A program made the translations under genes and the position numbers. The notes below the pieces were generated by a model, which was not told the DNA's origin, searched no databases, and saw nothing but the letters and a program-made list of their open reading frames with translations. Shown piece after piece: positions 18,771-28,974 of a DNA stretch of 64,000 bases. The stretch spans positions 62,001 to 126,000 of the forward strand of contig NZ_JACHES010000006.1 in the NCBI RefSeq assembly GCF_014201585.1, read 5' to 3'. How positions within the stretch are numbered: position 1 is the stretch's first letter; each line of letters starts with the position of its first letter. The DNA comes from Anoxybacillus tengchongensis. GTDB taxonomy: Bacteria > Bacillota > Bacilli > Bacillales > Anoxybacillaceae.

Positions 18771-19227
18771 TCCATCTACTTATTACGTAAGATAATCCCC
18801 CTGTGGCGATACCGAGAAACGCCCCACCAATGACTTCAATTGGTTGATGACCAAGCCGTTCCCGCAACAATTCTTCTTTTCGATCTAGCTTTCCATCATC
18901 TTCAGCACCTTTTAACCGCTCAATCTCTTCAGTTAATTCGTTCACACGAATAGCTAGCTCTCCTGCTTGATGACGCACACCTTGAGCATCATACATAACG
19001 ATTAAACCAAAAATAGAAGCAAGAGCAAAGTCTATACTATGCACTCCCCGTTTTAAAGCAACATATGTGGCCAGCGAAGCAACACCCGCGGAATGTGAAC
19101 TTGGCATACCTCCTGTTTCAAAAAAAAGCGACCAATCCCACTTTTTTGTTTTTCTTTTCGTCAATGGAATTTTTAAAAATTGCGCTAACGCAATTGTACA
19201 TAATGCTGTTTGAATGGCTCGATTCAT
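18757..19227 (-). CDS. Divergent PAP2 family protein (YuiD)
   Basis: A 156-residue membrane protein with the DUF212/divergent PAP2 pattern: LAQFLKIP at the N-terminus, ETGGMPSSHSAGVASLATY (residues 37-55), where Ser-His fits the phosphatase site, and YDAQGVRHQAGELA. The C-terminal part has GHQPIEVIGGAFLGIATG. The family is predicted to act on lipid phosphates, but activity is unproven. A GAGGAGG site precedes the ATG at 19227. Confidence 0.85.
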   Translation of the reverse strand: MNRAIQTALCTIALAQFLKIPLTKRKTKKWDWSLFFETGGMPSSHSAGVASLATYVALKRGVHSIDFALASIFGLIVMYDAQGVRHQAGELAIRVNELTEEIERLKGAEDDGKLDRKEELLRERLGHQPIEVIGGAFLGIATGGLSYVISRWKRSL

Positions 19228-19295
19228 GTCACTGCCTCCTCTTTATATATATTTTTCGAAAGAGACGGATACAATATGCACAGGAGGTGGACATA

Positions 19296-19427
19296 ATGAG
19301 TAAAAATAACGGAAGGAATCGTGGGCAAAACGCTCCAAGCGTCAATCCACAAGGATATGATGCTACATTTACACCCGAGCCAAAAAGTGCCTTAGAAAAT
19401 GCGGCGAAAAAAACGAACAAAAAATAA
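19296..19427 (+). CDS. sspL: Small acid-soluble spore protein L
   Basis: A 43-residue basic, hydrophilic peptide beginning MSKNNGRNRGQNAPSVNPQG and ending SALENAAKKTNKK. The NPQG turn followed by an acidic PEPKSALE helix resembles B. subtilis SspL (TPQG...DPKTELEERAKKSN, from memory). The local gene order near cspD supports this. AGGAGGTGG precedes the ATG. Such minor SASPs are made in the forespore under sigma-G; I could not pick a clear sigma-G promoter in the short divergent gap. Confidence 0.75.
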   Translation: MSKNNGRNRGQNAPSVNPQGYDATFTPEPKSALENAAKKTNKK

Positions 19428-19455
19428 AGAAGAGAGCGGTCTGCTCTCTTCTTAT
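19425..19455. terminator. Bidirectional terminator, sspL and acnA
   Basis: AAGAAGAGAGC and GCTCTCTTCTT form a perfect 11-bp stem with a 5-base loop. On the minus strand it is followed by TTATTTTTTG. Confidence 0.85.
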
Positions 19456-22160
19456 CGTTTTAATTTTTCGCGTAATACCATCGGTAAAATACCGCCATGG
19501 CGATAGTAGTCAATTTCTACTTCGCTATCAAAGCGTACAAGCACTTCAAATTCCTTTTTGTTTCCTTCTTCGTCTGTTGCTGTTACTTTAACGTAGTCGC
19601 GCGGTTTGACGTTTTCATCAATATGCACTTCAAATACTTCTTTACCTGTCAATCCAAGCGTCTCAGCATTTTCCCCTTCTTTGAATTGAAGTGGTAATAC
19701 TCCCATAAGCACAAGGTTTGAACGATGGATACGCTCAAAACTTTCAGCAATAACTGTTTTAATACCAAGCAAGTACGTTCCTTTTGCTGCCCAGTCACGC
19801 GAACTTCCCATTCCGTAGTCTTTACCAGCGACGACAACGAGTCCTGTGCCATCTTGCTTATATTTCATGCATGCATCGTAAATCGACATGACTTCGCCTG
19901 TTGGCCAATATGTTGTATAGCCACCTTCTGTACCTGGTGCAATTTGGTTACGGATACGAATATTCGCAAATGTACCTCGCATCATCACTTCGTGGTTACC
20001 ACGACGAGACCCATACGAGTTAAAGTCTTTTGGATCGACACCTTTAGAAATCAAATATTTTCCTGCTGGTGTATTTACACCAATTGATCCAGCTGGTGAA
20101 ATGTGGTCTGTTGTAACAGAGTCGCCAAACTTACCAACCACTCTCAAACCAGTAAGTGGTTTTACTTCTTCCACTTCTGGGGATAGTCCTTCAAAGAATG
20201 GTGGATTTTGAATGTACGTTGAATTCTCATCCCATTGATAAAGCGGCTCGTCCGTCGTTTCAATCGCGTTCCAACGCGCGTTATCATCGAATACTCGCTC
20301 GTATTCTTTACGGAACAATTCTGGTGTTACCGCTTGTTTCACAACTTCTTTCACTTCTTCGGTAGATGGCCAAATATCATTAAAGTACACATCATTTCCA
20401 TTTTGATCTTTACCGATCGGCTCATTTAATAAATCAATGTCGACTGTTCCAGCTAGTGCATATGCCACAACCAGCGGTGGCGATGCTAAATAGTTACCTT
20501 TGACGAGCGGATGAATGCGCCCTTCAAAGTTTCTGTTACCAGACAATACGCTTGTTACAAGCAAATCGTTTTCTGCAATCGCCTTTTCAAGCTCTGGGGC
20601 AAGTGGACCAGAGTTACCGATACATGTCGTACAACCGTAACCAACGATATTGAAGCCGATTTGCTCTAGGTAAGGGAGAAGACCTGAATCTTTTAAGTAC
20701 CCTGTGACGACTTTTGAACCAGGTGCAAGCGATGTCTTTACATATTTCGGCACTTTCAAACCTTTTTCTACCGCTTTTTTCGCTACTAAACCCGCCCCGA
20801 TCAACACATATGGGTTAGATGTGTTCGTACAGCTTGTAATCGCTGCAATGGCAATGGCACCTGTTTTCATTTTTACTTCTTCGCCGTTTAACGTAACTGT
20901 CATTTCTTTATCAAAATCCGCCTCAGTCAAACCAAAGCCTTGGTTTCCTTGCGGAGAAACGACCGCTTGACGGAACGATTCTTTCATTTTTGAAAGCGGA
21001 ATTAAATCTTGTGGACGTTTTGGTCCAGAAAGATTTGGTTCAATTTCTGATAAGTTAATTTCAACAACATCTGTAAATACAGGCTCTTCTGCATCTGGTG
21101 TATAGAACAAACCATTTGCTTTGCAATATGCTTCAACGACTTGCACATGTTGCTCATCGCGACCTGTTAAACGCAAGTAATCAAGCGCTTCGGCATCAAC
21201 TGGGAAGAACCCGCATGTCGCCCCATATTCTGGAGCCATATTTGCCACTGTCGCACGATCAGCTAACGGCAATGTTGCAACACCAGGCCCGAAAAATTCA
21301 ACGAACTTGCCGACAACGCCTTTTTTCCGAAGCACTTGTGTCACTTTTAGCGCAAGGTCTGTTGCCGTTGTTCCATTTGGCAATTTTCCTGTTAAGCGCA
21401 CACCGATCACTTCTGGTACTGGGAAGTACGAAGGTTGTCCAAGCATACCTGCTTCTGCTTCGATACCACCAACGCCCCAACCGAGTACACCAATGCCATT
21501 AATCATCGTTGTATGAGAATCCGTACCTACAAGTGTATCCGGGAACGCTTCATATTCGCCATTTTCCCCTTCAACAACGTGAACAACGTTTGCTAAATAC
21601 TCTAAGTTTACTTGATGCACAATACCTGTTGCTGGTGGGACAGCACGATAATTGCTAAACGCTTTTTGTGCCCATTTTAAAAACTTGTAGCGTTCTGCAT
21701 TGCGCTCAAATTCTAAATTCATGTTATACTCGAGCGCATCTTCTGTTCCAGCTTTATCTACTTGAACAGAGTGATCAATCACAAGATCAACAGGAATTTC
21801 GGGGTTAATTTCGTACGGATCTCCACCGATGTCCGCCATCGCTTTGCGCATAGATGCTAAATCAACAACGGCAGGGACACCTGTAAAGTCTTGCAAGATA
21901 ACGCGAGACGGTTTAAATGGAACGTCTACATCTTTCAGTTCGCTCGTTCCCCATTTCGCCAAATTTTCAACATGCTCTTTTGTAATAACGCGTCCATCAA
22001 CTTGACGAAGTACGGATTCAAGAAGTACTTTAATGGAATACGGAAGGCGTGATACGTTTCCGATTCCTGCTTCTGCAAGCGCTTGTAAGCGATAGTAATG
22101 ATATTTTTTTCCGTTTACTTCAAATGTAGAACGAGCTTGAAACACATCATTTTTCACCAT
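19452..22160 (-). CDS. acnA: Aconitate hydratase A
   Basis: 902 residues, the normal length for the bacterial aconitase/IRP1 type (B. subtilis CitB). It interconverts citrate and isocitrate in the TCA cycle using a [4Fe-4S] cluster. Cluster cysteines lie in SCTNTSNP (about residue 437) and [11 protein letters not shown] (about 503-506). The C-terminal swivel domain has [17 protein letters not shown]. Aconitases of this type can also bind RNA when iron is low. ATG at 22160 follows AAGGGGG. The promoter carries CcpC-like boxes. Confidence 0.97.
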   Translation of the reverse strand: MVKNDVFQARSTFEVNGKKYHYYRLQALAEAGIGNVSRLPYSIKVLLESVLRQVDGRVITKEHVENLAKWGTSELKDVDVPFKPSRVILQDFTGVPAVVDLASMRKAMADIGGDPYEINPEIPVDLVIDHSVQVDKAGTEDALEYNMNLEFERNAERYKFLKWAQKAFSNYRAVPPATGIVHQVNLEYLANVVHVVEGENGEYEAFPDTLVGTDSHTTMINGIGVLGWGVGGIEAEAGMLGQPSYFPVPEVIGVRLTGKLPNGTTATDLALKVTQVLRKKGVVGKFVEFFGPGVATLPLADRATVANMAPEYGATCGFFPVDAEALDYLRLTGRDEQHVQVVEAYCKANGLFYTPDAEEPVFTDVVEINLSEIEPNLSGPKRPQDLIPLSKMKESFRQAVVSPQGNQGFGLTEADFDKEMTVTLNGEEVKMKTGAIAIAAITSCTNTSNPYVLIGAGLVAKKAVEKGLKVPKYVKTSLAPGSKVVTGYLKDSGLLPYLEQIGFNIVGYGCTTCIGNSGPLAPELEKAIAENDLLVTSVLSGNRNFEGRIHPLVKGNYLASPPLVVAYALAGTVDIDLLNEPIGKDQNGNDVYFNDIWPSTEEVKEVVKQAVTPELFRKEYERVFDDNARWNAIETTDEPLYQWDENSTYIQNPPFFEGLSPEVEEVKPLTGLRVVGKFGDSVTTDHISPAGSIGVNTPAGKYLISKGVDPKDFNSYGSRRGNHEVMMRGTFANIRIRNQIAPGTEGGYTTYWPTGEVMSIYDACMKYKQDGTGLVVVAGKDYGMGSSRDWAAKGTYLLGIKTVIAESFERIHRSNLVLMGVLPLQFKEGENAETLGLTGKEVFEVHIDENVKPRDYVKVTATDEEGNKKEFEVLVRFDSEVEIDYYRHGGILPMVLREKLKR

Positions 22161-22222
22161 TATGTATTACCCCCTTCTAAACAAATCATCTTCTCCCACA
22201 CCCACAAAATTCCTACGCTTTT

Positions 22223-22289
22223 ATCTTAATACAATGCTCTACATAAGTAAATAATAATTGTTTATAAGTTTCAGATAAATGCATATTTT
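22223..22289 (-). promoter_or_regulatory. acnA promoter with CcpC-like boxes
   Basis: On the minus strand TTTACT (22246-22251), a 17-base spacer and TAAGAT (22223-22228) make a promoter. A perfect ATAA-N7-TTAT dyad lies at 22251-22265 and a 7-of-8 match at 22275-22289, about 66 bases upstream of the inferred start. A half-site ATAA is at 22243-22246. In B. subtilis CcpC binds a dyad near -66 and a half-site near -27 of citB, so citrate-responsive repression is likely. Confidence 0.55.
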
Positions 22290-22330
22290 TTTGCTCTCTT
22301 TCCAACAATAGTTGCAGGAGGTGAAACAAG

Positions 22331-22480
22331 ATGGTGAAAAGAAAAGCTAATCATGTAATCCCTGGTATGAATGATGCGAGTGCCCAAGGAAAGGGTGCCG
22401 GCTACAATGAAGAGTTCTCCAATGAGCCGCTGACAGAAGCGCAAAAACAAAATAATAAAAAACGGAAGAAAAATCAATAA
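22331..22480 (+). CDS. sspO: Small acid-soluble spore protein O
   Basis: A 49-residue basic peptide beginning [20 protein letters not shown], continuing KGAGYNEEF and ending [16 protein letters not shown]. It is very close to B. subtilis SspO (CotK) as I remember it. AGGAGGTG precedes the ATG. It is divergent from acnA and upstream of sspP, as in B. subtilis. A TGCATA at 22280-22285 could be part of a sigma-G -35, but I see no good -10. Confidence 0.92.
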   Translation: MVKRKANHVIPGMNDASAQGKGAGYNEEFSNEPLTEAQKQNNKKRKKNQ

Positions 22481-22502
22481 TCCCGCTCTAAGCGGGATTA
22501 TT
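22473..22502. terminator. Bidirectional terminator after sspO
   Basis: ATAATCCCGCT and AGCGGGATTAT form a perfect 11-bp stem with a 3-base loop, shared by sspO and the convergent small gene. Confidence 0.8.
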
Positions 22503-22758
22503 CATACATGTTGACCTCGTCGACAATTGCTTGCAAATCGTGGCGAAATTGTTCAAGCTGTTTTCGTTGTTTTTCCGAAGCTACTTCAAGTGCGTTATTA
22601 ATTTGCTCAAACGCTTCATTTACCTCTTGTTTCAAATGGTGCAATTGACTTCCATAATCTGCATCACTTTTTACAAGATGATCGTACCATTCTTTTGCTT
22701 CCATTGTTCCTTGTTGCGCAGCTTCAAACGCTTGTTGCTTATTTTTATGATAAGGCAT
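22498..22758 (-). CDS. Hypothetical 86-residue helical protein
   Basis: A charged, helical protein with no cysteines and no membrane segment. HLKQEVNEAFEQINNALEVASEKQRKQLEQFRHDLQAIVDEV should form a coiled coil over the C-terminal half. ATG at 22758 follows GGAAGTGA. It lies between sspO and sspP on the opposite strand, a place where I recall no gene in B. subtilis. I do not recognise a family; its setting among spore genes hints at, but does not prove, a sporulation role. Confidence 0.65.
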   Translation of the reverse strand: MPYHKNKQQAFEAAQQGTMEAKEWYDHLVKSDADYGSQLHHLKQEVNEAFEQINNALEVASEKQRKQLEQFRHDLQAIVDEVNMYE

Positions 22759-22811
22759 GTGATTCACTTCCTCTCTTTTTAATATTATCGTGCCTATTCA
22801 CGGACGAAATA

Positions 22812-22841
22812 TGCATAAATACCGTTTATCATGCCATCATA
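22812..22841 (+). promoter_or_regulatory. Candidate sigma-G/F promoter of sspP
   Basis: TGCATA (22812-22817), a 17-base spacer and CATCATA (22835-22841) resemble the forespore consensus TGAATA-N17/18-CATACTA, about 20 bases before the sspP ATG. Confidence 0.5.
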
Positions 22842-22862
22842 TGAAAGAAAGGAGTGTTCTGC

Positions 22863-23006
22863 ATGAACAAAAATACAAGCAAAGATATGCGCAAAAATGC
22901 CCCAAAAGGAGATAATCCGGGACAACCAGAACCACTTAGTGGTTCAAAAAAAGTAAAAAATCAGAATCATACCCGTCAAAAGCATAACTCAAGTCACGAT
23001 ATGTAA
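22863..23006 (+). CDS. sspP: Small acid-soluble spore protein P
   Basis: A 47-residue hydrophilic peptide containing [19 protein letters not shown] and [11 protein letters not shown], nearly identical to B. subtilis SspP as I recall it. GAAAGGAG precedes the ATG at 22863. It is a minor SASP of the spore core. In B. subtilis sspO and sspP are co-transcribed; here a minus-strand gene lies between them and sspP has its own sigma-G-like promoter. Confidence 0.92.
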   Translation: MNKNTSKDMRKNAPKGDNPGQPEPLSGSKKVKNQNHTRQKHNSSHDM

Positions 23007-23038
23007 AAGAGCTGACGCCATTGTCAGCTCTTTTACTT
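23005..23038 (+). terminator. Terminator of sspP
   Basis: AAAGAGCTGAC and GTCAGCTCTTT form a perfect 11-bp stem at the sspP stop. Confidence 0.8.
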
Positions 23039-23084
23039 GATTCTGTTATTATTTTTTTACATAATAAACGTTGAGGTGGAATGT

Positions 23085-23522
23085 ATGCTAACAGGTTGGT
23101 TTTTATGGTTTATTTTATTTTGGGTCGTTTTTCTTCTCGTTATGATGTCGATCGGTGGGTTTTTTATGTTTCGAAAATTTTTGAAACGTTTGCCAAAAGA
23201 AGATGGAAAATCCGAATTAGACTGGCAAGAGTATTACATTGAACAAACGCGTCATTTATGGTCTGAGAAAGAAAAAGAGTTACTTGAAGATTTAGTTCGT
23301 CCTGTTCCCGAGCTGTTTCGTGATGTAGCTCGCCAAAAAATTGCTGGCAAAATTGGAGAGTTAGCGTTACAAGAGAAAGTGAATCGAATTACAGAAGATT
23401 TAGTTGTCCGTGGCTATATTCTCGCCACACCAAAACGGGACCATAAATTTTTAATGAAAGCACTACGAGAAAAACAAATTGATTTTACAAAATACGAACA
23501 TTTACTAGCCAAAAAAAGCTAA
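23085..23522 (+). CDS. yneK: DUF2621 membrane protein (YneK)
   Basis: 145 residues. One N-terminal membrane helix (about 5-28) is followed by a charged cytoplasmic helical domain containing LPKEDGKSELDWQEYYIEQT and LVRPVPELFRDVARQKIAGK. This matches DUF2621/YneK, and the position beside ccdC and sspP is that of B. subtilis yneK. The start at 23085 is chosen for GAGGTGG upstream. The function is unknown. Confidence 0.82.
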   Translation: MLTGWFLWFILFWVVFLLVMMSIGGFFMFRKFLKRLPKEDGKSELDWQEYYIEQTRHLWSEKEKELLEDLVRPVPELFRDVARQKIAGKIGELALQEKVNRITEDLVVRGYILATPKRDHKFLMKALREKQIDFTKYEHLLAKKS

Positions 23523-23555
23523 TCGCCTGTTGCTGATTAGCTTTTTTCTTTTATT
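23513..23555. terminator. Bidirectional terminator, yneK and ccdC
   Basis: AAAAGCTAATC and GATTAGCTTTT form an 11-bp stem followed by T runs on both strands. Confidence 0.8.
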
Positions 23556-24004
23556 TCGCATTGAAGTCGACGATACGATGCGTACATCGCTACGCGCCAC
23601 GGAACGATCATCGAAAAGGCTAAAATCCAAAACATTCCCGCGAGTTCTCCGTACTCAATAGTGCGACTTAAATATGTTTTTAGAGCTAGACGCAATACAA
23701 TTAAACCAACAAAAATAAAAACGAACGCTTTTGATCGTTGTAAGTAAATGTCGTTACCTCGAACTTCAAACGAGGATGTTTTAATTAACAAAACAGAAAA
23801 AAGCGCTCCAACAAAAATTGCTTCTACACATTCTAGCGCCGTTACTCGAAACATCGGATGAAGAAACATAAGAGCTCCTGTGCTCATAAAAATAGGGGGT
23901 AATATAATTTTTTTGGCGTTTGTAGGTTTTTCGGCTGCTTTCATACGAATAAAGAAAACGATTCCAGCCATAAATACCGCAAATACTGAACTAAAAATAG
24001 CCAA
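23537..24004 (-). CDS. ccdC: CcdC-family membrane protein (YneJ)
   Basis: A 155-residue protein with four membrane helices. It has FFIRMKAAEKPTNAKKIILPPIFMSTG near the N-terminus and EVRGNDIYLQRSKAF mid-protein. It is the CcdC partner of CcdA in the Bacillus ccd cluster, where CcdA is needed for cytochrome c maturation. CcdC itself appears dispensable for cytochrome c in B. subtilis. It follows yneI closely on the same strand. Confidence 0.85.
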   Translation of the reverse strand: MAIFSSVFAVFMAGIVFFIRMKAAEKPTNAKKIILPPIFMSTGALMFLHPMFRVTALECVEAIFVGALFSVLLIKTSSFEVRGNDIYLQRSKAFVFIFVGLIVLRLALKTYLSRTIEYGELAGMFWILAFSMIVPWRVAMYASYRRLQCEIKEKS

Positions 24005-24025
24005 AGTGAATCTTCCTTTCCCGCC

Positions 24026-24385
24026 TTACTGTAACACACGTTGAATAGCTTCCATGACGCGACTTTCATCAAATGGTTTTACGATAAAATCGAGCGCTCC
24101 TGCTTCAATAGCTTCAACAACCATCTTTTGTTGTCCCATTGCTGAACACATAATAATTTTTGCATCCGGATCATGCAATTTAATTTCCTTGACAGCTTCA
24201 AGTCCGCTCATTATCGGCATCGTAATATCAAGTGTCACCACGTCTGGCTTTAACTCTACATACAGCTCAACAGCTTCTTTCCCGTTTTCTGCTTCCCCAA
24301 TCACTTCATGATTTGCTTTTTTTAAAATGTTCGCTAATGTCATGCGCATAAATTTTGCATCATCCACAATTAAAATTCTCGCCAT
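24026..24385 (-). CDS. ccdB: CheY-like single-domain response regulator (YneI/CcdB)
   Basis: A 119-residue receiver domain with no output domain. Conserved positions are the acidic pair in ILIVDDAKFMR, the phospho-acceptor Asp in VTLDITMPIMSG (about residue 54), the Ser in IMCSAMGQ and the Lys in FIVKPF. It lies between ccdA and ccdC as in B. subtilis. ATG at 24385 has GGAGGGA upstream. The cognate kinase and output are unknown. Confidence 0.9.
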   Translation of the reverse strand: MARILIVDDAKFMRMTLANILKKANHEVIGEAENGKEAVELYVELKPDVVTLDITMPIMSGLEAVKEIKLHDPDAKIIMCSAMGQQKMVVEAIEAGALDFIVKPFDESRVMEAIQRVLQ

Positions 24386-24411
24386 TTTCTTTCCCTCCAC
24401 ACCCTAAGAAA

Positions 24412-25116
24412 CTAGAAACCTGTAAAGCCACCAAATATATTTGTCATATAGATCGTGATTTTCGTCATCCAGTCAAAAAACAATACAACCCCCATACCAA
24501 TCATGACATATCCACCGACTTTCATTAGCTTAACATGATGTCTTCGAATCCAACCCATTTTTCCAATAAAAAACGATAAAAGTAAAAACGGCAAAGCAAA
24601 ACCAAGTGAATAGGCCGTCATATAAACAACACCTAAACTCGGGTTCGTCGCTGCTAGAGCAATGACCGATACTAAAATCGGACCTGTACACGGCGTCCAG
24701 CCAGCAGCAAACGCCATACCGATAAGAAAAGAACCAATGTAACCTGATGGACGTTGTTGAAATGATAAACGTCGATCAGTCATTAAAAAGGCGGGCTTAA
24801 AGATGCCGATAATAACAAATCCGAAAAATACCATCAATATTGCCCCAATTTGACGAATGAGATCTTGGTATGTATGAAAAAAACGTCCAAGCATAGATGT
24901 ACCAAAACCAATGGCGATAAAAATAAATGAAAATCCGAGCAAAAAAAATAACGTATGTAACAAACTTCTTTTTTGTAACAATGCATAATCGGATTTTAAA
25001 TCACTAACAGAAATTCCTGTAATATATGATAAAAAAGCTGGATAAAGTGGTAAGCAGCATGGGGATATGAACGAGAGCACACCTGCCCCAAACGCAACAA
25101 GCAGTTGAATGTCCAT
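24412..25116 (-). CDS. ccdA: Cytochrome c biogenesis protein CcdA
   Basis: 234 residues with six membrane helices, the DsbD/CcdA type. The two redox cysteines lie in [14 protein letters not shown] (near residue 19) and [12 protein letters not shown] (near residue 128). It moves electrons from cytoplasmic thioredoxin across the membrane to reduce extracytoplasmic thiol carriers for cytochrome c assembly and spore cortex synthesis. The start at 25116 gives the family length (235 in B. subtilis). It is first gene of ccdA-ccdB-ccdC. Confidence 0.93.
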   Translation of the reverse strand: MDIQLLVAFGAGVLSFISPCCLPLYPAFLSYITGISVSDLKSDYALLQKRSLLHTLFFLLGFSFIFIAIGFGTSMLGRFFHTYQDLIRQIGAILMVFFGFVIIGIFKPAFLMTDRRLSFQQRPSGYIGSFLIGMAFAAGWTPCTGPILVSVIALAATNPSLGVVYMTAYSLGFALPFLLLSFFIGKMGWIRRHHVKLMKVGGYVMIGMGVVLFFDWMTKITIYMTNIFGGFTGF

Positions 25117-25198
25117 ATGATTGACACTCCATTCTTTCTTCATTTAATTATATTTTATCAAAAAAATACAAATACGAGCAACAGCTTCTTCCTGTGCT

Positions 25199-25228
25199 AA
25201 AAAAGACACTCGTCACGAGTGCCTTGCC
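25199..25228 (-). terminator. Terminator of yneF
   Basis: On the minus strand GCACTCGT and ACGAGTGT form a stem followed by CTTTTTTAG. Confidence 0.8.
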
Positions 25229-25229
25229 T

Positions 25230-25442
25230 TTATTTTAACTGGTTATTCATTGCTTTCATCATTTGATTAATTTTCTTTTGCGATGGAGTCATACCCATTT
25301 GCATCATCATCATTCGAATCATTTGCTCGTTAATCGGTGGATTTTTCTTTAAGTAGTTCATCATTGTTTTACGCGCAATAAAAAATCCTAGGGCAACGCC
25401 AGCAGCAAGCGCTACAATGCCTACTAAAATCATTTCCCACAT
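25230..25442 (-). CDS. yneF: UPF0154 membrane protein YneF
   Basis: A 70-residue protein: one N-terminal membrane helix (about 4-22), then [19 protein letters not shown] and [20 protein letters not shown], the almost invariant UPF0154 sequence. AAGGAGGAAA precedes the ATG. The function is unknown. In B. subtilis sirA lies between tkt and yneF; only 119 bases without such a gene are present here. Confidence 0.92.
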   Translation of the reverse strand: MWEMILVGIVALAAGVALGFFIARKTMMNYLKKNPPINEQMIRMMMMQMGMTPSQKKINQMMKAMNNQLK

Positions 25443-25536
25443 ATTTTTTCCTCCTTCATGTTGTCTACATTACACTATACTAAACAATAACGGTTTGTAC
25501 AATATGTTCAGCAAAAAATCTTTATTCGATAATAAA

Positions 25537-25562
25537 ACGGGGAGATGTGCTCCCCGTTTTAT
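25537..25562 (-). terminator. Terminator of tkt
   Basis: AAAACGGGGAG and CTCCCCGTTTT form a perfect 11-bp stem with a 5-base loop. T-rich sequence follows on the minus strand. Confidence 0.85.
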
Positions 25563-27565
25563 TATTTGCCTAATAATGCTTTGACTCGTGCCACAACGTT
25601 TTCCACTGTAAATCCATATTCTTGCATAATTTTTTCACCAGGTGCCGAGGCCCCGAAGCGATCGATAGCTAAAATATCACCTTCATCACCTGTATAGCGC
25701 TCCCAGCCAAGAGATGAGCCCATTTCAATAGCAAGACGTTTTTTCACATGCTTCGGAATGACACTCTCTTTATATTGCGCTGGTTGTGCTTCAAAACGAT
25801 CCCATGAAGGCATGCTTACAACAGAAACGTGAATACCTTCATTCGCTAACGCTTTTTGTGCTTCTACCGCTAAGCTCACTTCTGAACCAGATGCAAGCAA
25901 TAAAGCTTGTACTTCCCCTTGCGCTTCAGAAACAACGTACGCTCCTTTTTTCACTCCTTCATATGCACGCTCCGCTGTCGTTGCTAGCGTAGGAAGATTT
26001 TGACGCGTCAACACAAGCGCCGTCGGACGATCTGTGGATTCTACAGCTAATCGCCATGCAGCAGCTGTTTCGTTTGCATCTGCTGGACGAATGACACATA
26101 CATTCGGCATCGCTCTTAATGAAGCAAGTTGTTCAATTGGTTCGTGCGTTGGACCATCTTCACCAACCGCAATGCTGTCATGTGTAAATACATATGTGAC
26201 AGGTAATCCCATAAGCGCAGCAAGTCGAATTGCTGGACGTAAATAATCTGAAAAGACGAAGAACGTACCACCGTACACTTTTACACCGCCGTGAAGCGCC
26301 ATACCATTTAACGCTGCACCCATCGCAAATTCACGTACACCAAACCAAATGTTACGACCTTCGTAACTTCCAGGTAAGAAGTCCCCTGCTCCTTTAATCA
26401 ACGTTTTATTTGAACCTGCTAAGTCTGCGGATCCACCTAAAAATTGTGGCACGACTTTCGCAATTGCATTCAATACTTCTCCAGAAGAAGCACGTGTTGC
26501 TAGACTCTTTCCTTCTGCATATACCGGTAACGCTTTTTCCCAACCTTCAGGAAGTTTACCGTCAATCGCCGTTTTTAATTGTTTTGCTAAATCTGGATAC
26601 GCCTTTTCATATTCAGCAAATAAAGCATTCCACTCTGCCTCTTTTCTCTCTCCAGCTTCTTTTACTACTTTTTCAAAATGAGCGTACACTTCGTCTGGAA
26701 CATGAAAATCTTCTTCAAACGTCCATTTATATGCTTGTTTTGTTAGCTTAATTTCATCTTTCCCAAGCGGAGCACCGTGCACGTCTGCTGTTCCTGCTTT
26801 GTTTGGTGAACCGTAACCGATTGTTGTTTTCACTTCAATTAATGTCGGGCGTTCTAAATCTTTTTGAGCTTCAGCAATAGCCCGAGCAATTTCCTCGATG
26901 TTATTACCATCTTCTACACGAACATATTGCCATCCGTACGCTTTGAAACGCTGTTCTACACTTTCTGAAAACGAAAGATTTAATTCGCCATCTAGCGAAA
27001 TATCATTCGAATCATAAAGGACGATGAGGCGACCGAGTTTTAAGTGACCAGCTAACGAAGCCGCTTCTGCAGAAACCCCTTCCATTAAGTCACCGTCACC
27101 GCAAATGGCATATGTAAAGTGATTGACGATTTCAAATTTTTCCTTGTTGTATGTAGCCGCTAAATGACGCTCTGCCATCGCCATTCCGACAGCCATCGCA
27201 ATCCCTTGCCCAAGCGGTCCAGTCGTTGCTTCGACACCTGGTGTATGACCGTATTCTGGATGTCCAGGTGTTTTACTTCCCCATTGACGAAACTGTTTAA
27301 TATCTTCCAGCGTGACATCGTAACCGCTTAAATGGAGCAAGCTATACAACAACATAGAACCATGTCCTGCTGATAATACAAAACGATCTCGGTTGAACCA
27401 TTTTGGATTGCGCGGATTATGGTTCATAAACTTCGTCCATAATGTATACGCCATTGGCGCTGCACCCATTGGCATACCTGGATGACCAGAATTTGCTTTT
27501 TCAATAGCATCAATTGACAACGTACGAATGGCTGTAATTGATAATTGTTCGATAGAGTGTGTCAT
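25562..27565 (-). CDS. tkt: Transketolase
   Basis: 667 residues, identical in length to B. subtilis Tkt. It transfers two-carbon units between sugar phosphates in the pentose phosphate pathway. The thiamine diphosphate motif [19 protein letters not shown] lies at about 153-171, then [10 protein letters not shown]. The N-terminal region has [18 protein letters not shown] with the conserved His, and [19 protein letters not shown] occurs near residue 470. ATG at 27565 is preferred to upstream starts because AAAGG lies nine bases before it. Confidence 0.97.
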   Translation of the reverse strand: MTHSIEQLSITAIRTLSIDAIEKANSGHPGMPMGAAPMAYTLWTKFMNHNPRNPKWFNRDRFVLSAGHGSMLLYSLLHLSGYDVTLEDIKQFRQWGSKTPGHPEYGHTPGVEATTGPLGQGIAMAVGMAMAERHLAATYNKEKFEIVNHFTYAICGDGDLMEGVSAEAASLAGHLKLGRLIVLYDSNDISLDGELNLSFSESVEQRFKAYGWQYVRVEDGNNIEEIARAIAEAQKDLERPTLIEVKTTIGYGSPNKAGTADVHGAPLGKDEIKLTKQAYKWTFEEDFHVPDEVYAHFEKVVKEAGERKEAEWNALFAEYEKAYPDLAKQLKTAIDGKLPEGWEKALPVYAEGKSLATRASSGEVLNAIAKVVPQFLGGSADLAGSNKTLIKGAGDFLPGSYEGRNIWFGVREFAMGAALNGMALHGGVKVYGGTFFVFSDYLRPAIRLAALMGLPVTYVFTHDSIAVGEDGPTHEPIEQLASLRAMPNVCVIRPADANETAAAWRLAVESTDRPTALVLTRQNLPTLATTAERAYEGVKKGAYVVSEAQGEVQALLLASGSEVSLAVEAQKALANEGIHVSVVSMPSWDRFEAQPAQYKESVIPKHVKKRLAIEMGSSLGWERYTGDEGDILAIDRFGASAPGEKIMQEYGFTVENVVARVKALLGK

Positions 27566-27665
27566 TATCTTCATCCTTTCGTTTGCAAGCATTCTCACCT
27601 TTTATGATATAGAAAAGTTCGTAAAATGTACAATGGTTCACAACATTTTTTTTGACAAACTACTG

Positions 27666-27698
27666 AAAAAAGAGAACATCTATGTAGTATGTTCTCCA
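27666..27698 (-). terminator. Terminator of the yneA-yneB-ynzC operon
   Basis: GAGAACAT and ATGTTCTC flank a short loop. TTTTTTC follows on the minus strand. Confidence 0.75.
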
Positions 27699-27709
27699 TG
27701 ATAAGCACA

Positions 27710-27940
27710 TTAATGCAAACGTTTTTTCTTACTATCCCTTAATTTTTTTGGTGTGACATCATTGCCATTTGGATCAATAACTTTTACAGCATGCAACGTT
27801 TCAATCATCGACGCTCGAAAGGCAGCAATATACTCCGTACGGAGTTGAAGCTGTTCTTGCTTTTCTTCATCTGTAAGACCTTCTACTTTTGCTTTTTTAG
27901 CTAGCGCATTAATTCGTGCTATTTTTTCAGAAGATAACAT
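27710..27940 (-). CDS. ynzC: DUF896 protein YnzC
   Basis: 76 residues forming a helical hairpin (EKIARINALAKKAKVEGLTD, then EEKQEQLQLRTEYIAAFRAS), followed by VKVIDPNGNDVTPKKLR. This is the UPF0291/DUF896 signature. In B. subtilis it is the last gene of the LexA-controlled yneA-yneB-ynzC operon, and the same order is seen here. Its role in the SOS response is not known. Confidence 0.92.
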   Translation of the reverse strand: MLSSEKIARINALAKKAKVEGLTDEEKQEQLQLRTEYIAAFRASMIETLHAVKVIDPNGNDVTPKKLRDSKKKRLH

Positions 27941-27946
27941 TCAACC

Positions 27947-28645
<699 letters not shown>

Positions 28646-28657
28646 TCATCCCTTTCT

Positions 28658-28960
28658 CTATGGTTTGTTAGCAACAAGTTGATTTTCATGATTTGATTTT
28701 AACACAGGAATGACAATTTTCTCACCAACGATTAATCGGTCATCCGAACGCCCATTTACTTTCATCACCCATTCAATAAATTGCTGGTGCGACAATTGAT
28801 GCTCGTGTTTATATTGATCTGCAAGCTCCCATAACGTATCGCCGGCTGATACTGTAATCTCAACATATTTTTCTTTATCCACGGATTGTGTTACATGTAG
28901 AAATGCCCATACAAATAGTACACTAAATAAAACCATCACCACATAATGTGATTTCCCCAT
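28658..28960 (-). CDS. yneA: SOS cell-division suppressor YneA
   Basis: 100 residues: an N-terminal membrane helix (about 6-23) and an extracytoplasmic LysM domain (about 33-88), TVSAGDTLWELADQY and RLIVGEKIVIPV. YneA delays division after DNA damage in B. subtilis and is cleared by proteolysis. It is divergent from lexA and shares a control region with three LexA boxes. GGGGGTAGG precedes the ATG. Confidence 0.92.
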   Translation of the reverse strand: MGKSHYVVMVLFSVLFVWAFLHVTQSVDKEKYVEITVSAGDTLWELADQYKHEHQLSHQQFIEWVMKVNGRSDDRLIVGEKIVIPVLKSNHENQLVANKP

Positions 28961-28974
28961 ACGACCTACCCCCT

